Assembly (NCBI GenBank): GCA_003644295.1
Contig: QNBZ01000111.1
Span: forward strand, 1-5,370
Direction: 5' to 3'
Source: Planctomycetota bacterium
GTDB taxonomy: Bacteria; Planctomycetota; Phycisphaerae; Sedimentisphaerales; Anaerobacaceae
Length of the DNA stretch: 5,370 nt
This document shows positions 1 through 5,077 of the stretch, piece by piece. The translations under genes and the position numbers were made by a program. Under the pieces are notes generated by a model, which saw nothing but the letters and a program-made list of their open reading frames with translations, made no database searches and was not told where the DNA came from. Positions within the stretch are counted from its first letter, which is position 1; each line of letters starts with the position of its first letter.

Positions 1-1118
1 TATTACAGGACGGCACGGTTTTCAAAGGGAAATCCTTTGGCGCCAAGGGCCAAATGTGCGGCGAAGTCGTCTTTAATACGAGTATGACCGGATACCAGGA
101 AATCCTCACAGACCCATCCTATAACGAGCAGATTATTACTATGACTTACCCTTTGATTGGCAACTACGGAACAAACATTGACGATTACGAATCGAAAAGG
201 GTTTATGCCAGAGGTTTCATAGTCAAAGAAGCGTGCGGCTATCCAAGCAACTGGCGAACACAACAGTCTCTGAGCGACTATTTGAAAAAACATAATGTTA
301 TTGGACTCGAAGGTATCGACACGCGTATGCTTGTAAGGCACATCCGGACCAAGGGTGCGATGAACGGAATTATTGCAACGGAAGGTTCTATTGCTGTTTT
401 GAAGAACAAGCTCGAAAAGTATCCCGGCCTTGTCGGGCGCGACATCGTTAAAAACATAACGACAAAGAGACCTTACAAATGGAACAAACCGGTAATCGAC
501 ATTCTCGCCGAAAAACAGAGACGACATACGAAATATGACATAGGACACACGAAGAAAGTCATCGCTTTTGACTTTGGCGTCAAACACAATATTTTGAGAT
601 TGCTTGTCTCACACGGATGCCGTGTTGTTGTAGTGCCGGCAAATACGTCGGCTAAAGAAGTTTTGAGACAGAAGCCCGATGGCGTATTTTTAAGTAACGG
701 CCCGGGAGACCCCGCCCCCGTCAGTTATGCTATTGACACTACAAAAGCGTTGCTCGGAAAGGTCCCGATTTTCGGAATATGTCTCGGCCATCAAATCCTC
801 GCATTGGCTCTTGGTGGAAAAACTTACAAGCTCAAATTTGGCCACAGAGGAGCAAACCATCCCGTAAAGAACTTTGATACCGGCAAAATTGAAATAACCG
901 CCCAGAACCACGGCTTCTGCGTCGATATGGATTCGCTGGCCGGCAAAAATGTTGAGCTTACTCATCTGAACCTGAATGATAACACTAATGAGGGACTACG
1001 ATGTTCGCACTTAAAATGCTTTAGTGTTCAGTACCACCCGGAGGCATCTCCCGGCCCGCACGATTCGGCTTATCTTTTTGAAAACTTTATAAAAATGATG
1101 AGTTTGCCCAAAAAATAA
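1..1118 (+). CDS. carA: Carbamoyl phosphate synthetase small (glutaminase) subunit, 5' partial
   Basis: This subunit hydrolyses glutamine and passes ammonia to the large subunit CarB, which makes carbamoyl phosphate for pyrimidines and arginine in the cytoplasm. The reading frame is open from base 3 and begins LQDGTVFKGKSFG, the normal CarA N-terminus. The ATG at 54 is therefore internal and the true start lies a few codons left of the window. The window holds 371 residues, against 382 in E. coli. The N-terminal CarA domain (GEVVFNTSMTGYQE) is followed from about residue 180 by a class I glutamine amidotransferase domain. Visible there are LSNGPGDP, the nucleophile Cys in GICLGHQ (codon 780-782), KLKFGHRGANHP, QNHGF, and the catalytic His (1035-1037) and Glu (1041-1043) of QYHPEA. 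The catalytic triad is intact, so the enzyme should be active. No carB follows; the next gene is a tRNA about 300 bases away. Confidence 0.97.
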   Translation, partial: LQDGTVFKGKSFGAKGQMCGEVVFNTSMTGYQEILTDPSYNEQIITMTYPLIGNYGTNIDDYESKRVYARGFIVKEACGYPSNWRTQQSLSDYLKKHNVIGLEGIDTRMLVRHIRTKGAMNGIIATEGSIAVLKNKLEKYPGLVGRDIVKNITTKRPYKWNKPVIDILAEKQRRHTKYDIGHTKKVIAFDFGVKHNILRLLVSHGCRVVVVPANTSAKEVLRQKPDGVFLSNGPGDPAPVSYAIDTTKALLGKVPIFGICLGHQILALALGGKTYKLKFGHRGANHPVKNFDTGKIEITAQNHGFCVDMDSLAGKNVELTHLNLNDNTNEGLRCSHLKCFSVQYHPEASPGPHDSAYLFENFIKMMSLPKK

Positions 1119-1164
1119 TGCCAGCGTCAAAAAATAGTCGCAGGGGATGATTTTTATGGAAAAA

Positions 1165-1220
1165 ACGAAAAATTTTTGAGTTTTTTGGGTTTTTTCGTAT
1201 TTTTTGTGTTTTTTATGTTT
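1165..1220 (+). other. Phased T-tracts with a weak A/T hairpin after carA
   Basis: Six runs of T begin at 1173, 1181, 1190, 1200, 1209 and 1218. The first five are 5-6 bases long and the last is 3. They are spaced 8-10 bp apart, close to one helical turn, a pattern known to bend DNA. Within it ACGAAAAA (1165-1172) can pair with TTTTTCGT (1191-1198), so the carA transcript could also end here at a weak, A/U-dominated terminator. The tract ends at a candidate promoter for the tRNA-Thr/tuf unit and could act as a curved or UP-like upstream element. The tracts are seen directly; both roles are inferred. Confidence 0.45.
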
Positions 1221-1245
1221 GCACTTTTATCATCTGTTGTATAAA
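1218..1245 (+). promoter_or_regulatory. Candidate promoter upstream of tRNA-Thr and tuf
   Basis: TTTGCA (1218-1223, 4 of 6 matches to TTGACA) and TATAAA (1240-1245, 5 of 6 matches to TATAAT) are separated by 16 bases, directly downstream of the T-tracts. Transcription would begin near 1252, about 165 bases before tRNA-Thr. It is the best sigma-70-like match I found in this gap, but the -35 is mediocre and promoters of this lineage are poorly known. Confidence 0.3.
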
Positions 1246-1415
1246 TTACTTAATTCGCACTAATAAAGTTGACGGAAGTTATTGGCTTTCTGCGCTTGGA
1301 GTGTAGCTTTACCGGAGTCGGCGAAGCAAGATGGAGTTTGTGTTTGCGGCAGGTTTGTTGGCTTTAAGTGGTTCTTCGATATGCCGGATGCACGCAAGCC
1401 GGCGGGTTTAATACT
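1246..1415 (+). other. Non-coding stretch before tRNA-Thr, small hairpins only
   Basis: No convincing gene is visible. Two short stems can be drawn. GCTTT (1306-1310) pairs with GAAGC (1323-1327) around an inner CCG/CGG stem capped by GAGT. GCCGG (1383-1387) pairs with CCGGC (1399-1403) just before the tRNA. If the candidate promoter near 1218-1245 is used, this would be the trimmed 5' leader of the tRNA precursor. TTGACG at 1269-1274 resembles a -35 box but has no -10 partner at the right distance. Confidence 0.35.
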
Positions 1416-1487
<72 letters not shown>

Positions 1488-1499
1488 AAATGCAGACAG

Positions 1500-1549
1500 G
1501 CCTGCCCTTGAGCGCAGATGAGAGATTTTTAGTTCTGCACAGGGTAGGC
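1500..1549 (+). other. Hairpin between tRNA-Thr and tuf
   Basis: GCCTGCCCT (1500-1508) pairs with AGGGTAGGC (1541-1549) over nine positions including one G-U, and GCAGA (1514-1518) pairs with TCTGC (1534-1538) inside. No T-run follows, so this does not look like an intrinsic terminator. It may be a processing or mRNA-stabilising structure that separates the tRNA from the tuf message. The fold is drawn by eye. Confidence 0.4.
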
Positions 1550-1555
1550 GAAAGG

Positions 1556-1591
1556 ATAGATTCTTCGCTCCGCTCAGAATAACAAGCGAAG
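1556..1591 (+). repeat. Partial dispersed repeat in the tuf leader
   Basis: The 11-mer ATAGATTCTTC (1556-1566) recurs exactly at 5019-5029, and CAGAATAACA (1575-1584) recurs with one change as CAGAATGACA (5048-5057), in the same order. This matches the right arm of the inverted-repeat element between rplK and rplA. The left arm (TGTCATTCTGA) is absent here. CTTCGCT (1563-1569) can pair with AGCGAAG (1585-1591). It reads as a truncated or solo copy of the same repeat family. Confidence 0.5.
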
Positions 1592-1606
1592 TGTCAGGAC
1601 GGGATA

Positions 1607-1637
1607 TTGACAATCCCGGCTGCGAGTTGTTCATAAG
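1607..1637 (+). promoter_or_regulatory. Possible tuf promoter
   Basis: TTGACA at 1607-1612 is a perfect -35 consensus. The best -10 candidate is CATAAG (1632-1637), at a long spacing of 19 bases and with 4 of 6 matches. The -35 lies in the loop of a small hairpin (CGGGAT 1600-1605 with ATCCCG 1613-1618). A start near 1644 would give tuf a leader of about 70 bases. The weak -10 and the spacing keep this tentative. Confidence 0.3.
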
Positions 1638-1716
1638 AGTTTTGAAAACAGTTTTTTGGGAATCAAGTAGATAAGGAAATAAGTACTAACCCTGTACATT
1701 GGAGGTTCATAGTAAG

Positions 1717-2931
1717 ATGGCTAAGGCGGTATTTGAACGAACAAAACCACATATCAATATTGGAACTATTGGCCATATCGACCACGGCAAAACGACTCTG
1801 ACGGCTGCGATTACAATGCGACTGGCGTACAAAGCCGGCGGAGGAAACGTCAAGAAGTTTGATGATATTGACAATGCCCCGGAAGAGAAAGAGCGTGGGA
1901 TTACGATAAATACCGCGCATGTGGAATACGAGACAGACAAGCGCCATTATGCTCATGTGGACTGCCCTGGACATGCTGATTATGTCAAGAATATGATTAC
2001 CGGAGCGGCCCAGATGGACGGGGCGATTCTGGTTGTAGCGGCCAGTGACGGTCCTATGCCGCAGACCCGCGAGCACATTCTGCTTGCCCGTCAGGTCAAT
2101 GTCCCAAGAATCGTAGTTTTTCTGAACAAGACCGACCAGGTTGACGACCCTGAACTGCTGGAGTTGGTCGAGCTGGAAGTCAGAGAGCTGCTCAGTAAAT
2201 ATGAATTCCCGGGCGATGACATTCCTATTATCAAGGGTTCGGCTCTGAAAGCAATGGAAAGTGAGGGTAAGGATGACGAGGCGTGCAAGTGCGTTGACGA
2301 ACTGATGGCTGCGGTCGATGATTATATTCCAGTGCCTCAGCGCGATGTTGATAAGCCGTTCCTTATGCCGATTGAGGACGTTTTCAGCATTAAGGGTCGA
2401 GGTACGGTTGGTACCGGCAGGGTTGAACGCGGCAAAGTTCGGGTTGGCGAAGAAGTTGAAGTTGTTGGTCTTGCAAAACAGACGCGCAAAACCGTTGTTA
2501 CAGGGGTGGAGATGTTTAACAAGACGCTCGACGAAGGCCAGGCCGGCGATAATGTTGGCTTGCTTCTGCGCGGCGTGGAAAAGAAAGAATTGGAGCGTGG
2601 CCAGGTCGTCGCAGCACCCGGAAGCATTACGCCACATACGAAATTTCACGCTGAAGTTTATGTACTGACCAAAGAGGAAGGTGGTCGTCATACACCGTTT
2701 TTTGCCGGCTACAAGCCACAGTTCTATTTCAGGACAACTGATGTTACCGGTTCGGTGCACTCGTTGATGAGCAGGGAGGGCAAGAGTGCCGAGATGTGTA
2801 TGCCGGGTGACAACATAACGATGGAGGTGGAAATTATTTCGCCCATTGCTATGGAGGATGGCCTCCGCTTTGCTATTCGAGAGGGTGGCAGAACAGTTGG
2901 TGCCGGTGTGGTAACTAAGATTCTTGAATAA
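1717..2931 (+). CDS. tuf: Translation elongation factor Tu
   Basis: This cytoplasmic GTPase brings aminoacyl-tRNA to the ribosomal A site. The ATG at 1717 is preferred over the in-frame TTG at 1699 because GGAGG (1701-1705) lies 11 bases upstream and the protein then begins MAKAVFERTKPH, as EF-Tu normally does. It has 404 residues: the G domain with GHIDHGKT (19-26), switch I RGITINT (60-66), DCPGH (82-86, with the catalytic His), NKTD (137-140) and SALK (175-178), then beta-barrel domains 2 and 3 ending in GAGVVTKILE. It is ten residues longer than the E. coli protein, mostly from a 5-residue longer loop before MPGDN (about 346-361) and 3 more residues after SALK. Position 232 in GRGTVGTGR is Gly where E. 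coli has Val. The tRNA-Thr upstream and rpmG downstream fit the classic cluster. Confidence 0.98.
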   Translation: MAKAVFERTKPHINIGTIGHIDHGKTTLTAAITMRLAYKAGGGNVKKFDDIDNAPEEKERGITINTAHVEYETDKRHYAHVDCPGHADYVKNMITGAAQMDGAILVVAASDGPMPQTREHILLARQVNVPRIVVFLNKTDQVDDPELLELVELEVRELLSKYEFPGDDIPIIKGSALKAMESEGKDDEACKCVDELMAAVDDYIPVPQRDVDKPFLMPIEDVFSIKGRGTVGTGRVERGKVRVGEEVEVVGLAKQTRKTVVTGVEMFNKTLDEGQAGDNVGLLLRGVEKKELERGQVVAAPGSITPHTKFHAEVYVLTKEEGGRHTPFFAGYKPQFYFRTTDVTGSVHSLMSREGKSAEMCMPGDNITMEVEIISPIAMEDGLRFAIREGGRTVGAGVVTKILE

Positions 2932-3122
2932 AGCGCTTCTGGATAACCGTTGCGTTCTGCCAATGCCAATAGGATACTGGATAGGAACAACGGAAAGGGT
3001 ATAGAATTTCAGCTTCTGTCTTGCTGCACTCTCTTCGAGAATGAGTCTCAGAGTCGGAGGCAGGACGGTTTTCAAAGAATGGCAGTATTATTGGCTGAAC
3101 CTGTTTGGCGTGGAGTAACTTT
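2932..3122 (+). other. Long structured spacer between tuf and rpmG
   Basis: This 191-base gap holds no convincing gene. CCGTTG (2947-2952) and, after a CG bulge, TTC (2955-2957) can pair with GAA (2985-2987) and CAACGG (2988-2993). ACTCT (3028-3032) and GAGA (3037-3040) can pair with TCTC (3046-3049) and AGAGT (3050-3054). GCCAAT is repeated in tandem at 2959-2970. A poor promoter-like pair, TTGCGT (2950-2955) and GATACT (2973-2978) spaced by 17, could let rpmG be transcribed apart from tuf. No T-run follows either hairpin, so neither looks like an intrinsic terminator. Confidence 0.35.
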
Positions 3123-3358
<236 letters not shown>

Positions 3359-3369
3359 TTCGAGGAAAT

Positions 3370-3442
3370 AGGCCAGTAGCTCAATTGGCAGAGCGTCGGT
3401 CTCCAAAACCGAAGGTTGGGGGTTCAATTCCTCCCTGGCCTG
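3370..3442 (+). tRNA. tRNA-Trp, anticodon CCA
   Basis: The cloverleaf is complete. The acceptor stem is AGGCCAG (3370-3376) with CTGGCCT (3435-3441), the D stem GCTC/GAGC (3379-3382, 3391-3394), the anticodon stem TCGGT/ACCGA (3396-3400, 3408-3412) and the T stem GGGGG/CCTCC with one G-U and loop TTCAATT (3423-3429). Loop CTCCAAA places CCA at 3403-3405. The discriminator G (3442) is the expected tRNA-Trp identity base. No CCA tail is encoded. A tRNA-Trp directly before secE is conserved in many bacteria. Confidence 0.97.
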
Positions 3443-3465
3443 TTTTGGAATGTGGATTGACTTGT

Positions 3466-3488
3466 TTGTCTCCTGCAACGAGGGACAA
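3466..3488 (+). promoter_or_regulatory. Hairpin upstream of secE covering a purine-rich stretch
   Basis: TTGTC (3466-3470) pairs with GACAA (3484-3488), and after a one-base bulge CCT (3472-3474) pairs with AGG (3481-3483), leaving the loop GCAACG. The 3' arm contains most of the GAGGG at 3480-3484, the best Shine-Dalgarno-like sequence before secE, though it lies 15 bases from the ATG. The stem could limit ribosome access or serve as the boundary where tRNA-Trp is cut from the secE mRNA. Confidence 0.4.
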
Positions 3489-3499
3489 GAGACGAAATA

Positions 3500-3901
3500 A
3501 TGGTATTTGATATTTATAAACGGGGTCAGGGCAAATACACCCGGCTGTGCAGCGCTTTTGGCACAGCGATAATTGCGGCGTTAGGATGCTGGCGGCTTTA
3601 CATAAAATTGCAGGCCGCCAACTTCGGTTTGAGTCCGAGAGCAACATTGTGGATTACCACTATGACGCCGGCTGGTTTGCTTGTGGTTTTGGCTCTTTTG
3701 ATTTTCTGGCTGGTGAACAAGCCGATGATTGCGGACTTTATGATAGCCGCAGAGGGCGAAATGAAAAAGGTCAGTTGGTCAAGCAAACAGGAAATAGTGG
3801 TTTCGACATTTGTCGTTATTGCGGTTGTAATTCTTATGGCTGGGCTTCTTGGAATTACGGATTTAAGTTTCCAATTGTTCTTTGCGTGGCTCTTGGGATA
3901 A
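3500..3901 (+). CDS. secE: Preprotein translocase subunit SecE
   Basis: SecE clamps SecY in the inner-membrane SecYEG channel. The 133-residue protein has three hydrophobic segments: about 17-35, 57-72 and 100-119 plus the hydrophobic C-terminus. This resembles E. coli SecE (127 residues, three helices) and not the short single-helix form. Between helices 2 and 3 lies the conserved amphipathic SecE segment (about 75-98) with GEMKKVSWSSKQE, matching the family pattern of E..KV.WP...E but with Ser after Trp in place of Pro. The ATG at 3500 is preceded by a weak AAGAGA (3487-3492) and, further off, GAGGG. Its place directly before nusG supports the call strongly, since the sequence is only moderately conserved. 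The N-terminal YKRGQGKYTRL and GCWRLY features look planctomycete-like from memory. Confidence 0.92.
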   Translation: MVFDIYKRGQGKYTRLCSAFGTAIIAALGCWRLYIKLQAANFGLSPRATLWITTMTPAGLLVVLALLIFWLVNKPMIADFMIAAEGEMKKVSWSSKQEIVVSTFVVIAVVILMAGLLGITDLSFQLFFAWLLG

Positions 3902-3931
3902 ATGCCGTATTAGTCGGTATATTATGTGAAG

Positions 3932-3947
3932 TGTATTGCGCAATACA
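3932..3947. promoter_or_regulatory. Perfect 16-bp palindrome between secE and nusG
   Basis: TGTATTGCGCAATACA reads the same on both strands. It lies in the 64-base secE-nusG gap, ending 18 bases before the nusG ATG. It could be a dimeric regulator's operator. In RNA it could form a 6-bp stem with the four-base loop GCGC. I see no promoter next to it, so its role is unknown. Confidence 0.6.
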
Positions 3948-3965
3948 AGATATGAGACACGAAAT

Positions 3966-4508
3966 ATGCAATGGTATGTTTTACGAGTTGCAGCGAATAA
4001 AGAAGTAGCGGTTAGAGACGCTCTTTCACAGAAAGTGAAAATGGAGGGTTTAGGTGATATCGTCGGCAGGATAGAAGTCCCTGTTGAGCAGGTCAAGCGT
4101 ATCCGTGGTGGTAAGCAGACCGTCCATAAGCGCAAGCTCTATCCGGGCTATGTTTTTATGGAGATGGAACCGACCGAGGATGGAAGAGTGCCGGAAAAGA
4201 CGTGGTTTATGATTAAGGAAACCTCGGGCGTGGGAGACTTTATCGGCACCGAAGGAGTTCCGACCCCGATGCGCGATACCGATGTGGCCAAGATGCTCTT
4301 GGAAGCGGAAAAGCCGGAAGACGCGCCGAGTATCAAGGTAGAGTTCAAAAAGGGAGACCCTATTAAAATTCGGGAAGGTGCATTTGAGAACTTTGAGGGC
4401 GTTGTGGATTCGATTGACCCTGAGCGCGGGATAGTCAAGGTGATTGTTACGATATTTGGTCGAAGCACACCGCTTGATATAGAGTATTGGCAGGTTGAAA
4501 AGTTGTAG
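3966..4508 (+). CDS. nusG: Transcription termination/antitermination factor NusG
   Basis: NusG binds RNA polymerase through its NGN domain, and Rho or ribosomal protein S10 through its KOW domain. The ATG at 3966 gives 180 residues beginning MQWYVLRVAANKE, the normal NusG start. A longer in-frame TTG start at 3936 would begin inside a palindrome and add ten untypical residues. A weak GAG at 3954-3956 precedes the ATG. The NGN domain holds IEVPVEQV and the signature RKLYPGYVFMEM (about 56-67), then a longer loop, EPTEDGRVPEKTW, before TSGVGDFIG. The C-terminal KOW domain (about 127-180) shows KKGDPIKIREGAFENFEG and IFGRSTPLDIEYWQVEKL. The E. coli protein has 181 residues, so length is normal. 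It is followed after 20 bases by rplK, so the two are very probably cotranscribed. Confidence 0.97.
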   Translation: MQWYVLRVAANKEVAVRDALSQKVKMEGLGDIVGRIEVPVEQVKRIRGGKQTVHKRKLYPGYVFMEMEPTEDGRVPEKTWFMIKETSGVGDFIGTEGVPTPMRDTDVAKMLLEAEKPEDAPSIKVEFKKGDPIKIREGAFENFEGVVDSIDPERGIVKVIVTIFGRSTPLDIEYWQVEKL

Positions 4509-4528
4509 CAGAGTTTATAAGGTGAGTA

Positions 4529-4963
4529 ATGGCTAAAGATGTGTTAGTGAAGATTAAACTTCAGGCCAAGGGCGGCCAGGCGACCCCTGCCCCGCCGATA
4601 GGCCCTGCCCTGGGCCAGCATGGAGTTAATATCGGCCAGTTTGTCTCGCAGTTCAATGAGCGGACGAAAGAGCTTAACGGGACGGTTGTGCCTGTTGTAA
4701 TATCAGTGTATAGGGATAAGAGTTTCAGCTTTGAGGTCAAAAGTCCGCCAGCGGCGGTTCTGTTGAAACAGGCGGCTGAAATCGCAAAAGGCAGCGGTGT
4801 TCCGAATAAAGAAAAGGTTGGAAAAGTAACGTCTGAGCAGGTGCGTAAAATCGCCGAAACCAAGTTCAAAGATTTGAATGCGTACGATTTGGAGCAGGCG
4901 GGGAAAATCATAGAAGGCACCGCCAGAAGTATGGGAATAGAAATCGTATCTCGTGAAGCGTGA
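4529..4963 (+). CDS. rplK: 50S ribosomal protein L11
   Basis: L11 forms the GTPase-associated centre of the large subunit together with 23S rRNA. The 144-residue protein (E. coli 142) starts MAKDVLVKIKLQAKGG at the ATG at 4529, with AAGGTGAG at 4519-4526 close in front. The N-terminal domain carries the proline-rich TPAPPIGPALGQHGVNI (about 19-35), the region tied to thiostrepton and factor binding. The C-terminal rRNA-binding domain runs from about 70 (SPPAAVLLKQAAEIAKGSG) to GTARSMGIEI. The gene follows nusG by 20 bases. Its last codons are one arm of a perfect 13-bp hairpin and the stop TGA lies in the loop. The next gene, rplA, is 114 bases away because an inverted-repeat element intervenes. 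Confidence 0.98.
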   Translation: MAKDVLVKIKLQAKGGQATPAPPIGPALGQHGVNIGQFVSQFNERTKELNGTVVPVVISVYRDKSFSFEVKSPPAAVLLKQAAEIAKGSGVPNKEKVGKVTSEQVRKIAETKFKDLNAYDLEQAGKIIEGTARSMGIEIVSREA

Positions 4964-4978
4964 AGCGAGATACGATTT
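4941..4978 (+). other. 13-bp hairpin formed by the rplK 3' end and the sequence after it
   Basis: AAATCGTATCTCG (4941-4953), which encodes the end of L11, is perfectly complementary to CGAGATACGATTT (4966-4978). The 12-base loop holds most of a tandem TGAAGCG pair (4954-4960, 4961-4967), and the TGA at 4961-4963 is the stop codon. The stem ends in TTTT, but only four bases follow before mixed sequence, so it could be a weak terminator, a 3'-end stabiliser or a by-product of insertion. It overlaps the next inverted repeat by three bases. Confidence 0.7.
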
Positions 4979-5060
4979 TGTCATTCTGAGCGTCAGCGAA
5001 GAATCTGGCCTGTGAAGAATAGATTCTTCATCCGCCTGCGGCGGATTCAGAATGACAAAA
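4976..5060. repeat. 85-bp inverted-repeat (MITE-like) element between rplK and rplA
   Basis: The outer arms TTTTGTCATTCTGA (4976-4989) and TCAGAATGACAAAA (5047-5060) are perfect 14-bp inverted repeats. Inside, GAAGAATCT (4998-5006) pairs with AGATTCTTC (5021-5029), and ATCCGC (5030-5035) pairs with GCGGAT (5041-5046), so the RNA can fold as a three-way junction. GAGATACG occurs on both sides (4967-4974 and 5066-5073), spaced 1 and 5 bases from the arms, and could be an 8-bp target duplication. There is no coding capacity, so any movement would need a transposase from elsewhere. A partial relative lies at 1556-1584. The arms and repeats are directly visible; mobility is inferred. Confidence 0.7.
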
Positions 5061-5077
5061 GATGTGAGATACGTCTT

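Noticed and set aside
54..56. ATG at 54 as the carA start
   Set aside because: The codons before it (LQDGTVFKGKSFGAKGQ) match the conserved CarA N-terminus, so the gene extends off the left edge.
1156..1179. Seven-codon ORF (MEKTKNF) with a GGGG upstream, as a leader peptide
   Set aside because: It is too short to judge, contains no regulatory codon run, and sits in A/T tracts where short ORFs arise easily.
1383..1409. Riboswitch-like words (GCACGCAAGCC) before tRNA-Thr, reminiscent of the c-di-GMP-I aptamer
   Set aside because: The other required elements (AAACC, tetraloop and receptor, paired P1) are missing, and the next gene is a tRNA.
1663..3075. A 470-codon open frame on the minus strand across tuf
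   Set aside because: It mirrors a highly conserved gene with biased codons, spans both tuf flanks, has no recognisable domain and no start context. It is an antisense shadow.
3062..3077. Echo of the carA 5' coding sequence: ACGGTTTTCAAAG occurs at both 14-26 and near 3064-3077, each preceded by CAGGACGG
   Set aside because: The match is about 20 bases with a gap, does not encode CarA residues in an open frame here, and a 13-base match is close to chance for a window of this size.
3936..3965. TTG start giving NusG ten extra residues
   Set aside because: The start would fall inside a palindrome, has no ribosome site, and the added residues are not family-like; ATG at 3966 fits NusG.
3547..4008. 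A 153-codon + strand frame overlapping secE and nusG
   Set aside because: It lies in another frame of secE, whose membrane pattern and conserved segment are clear, and it runs into the nusG start. No family resemblance was seen.
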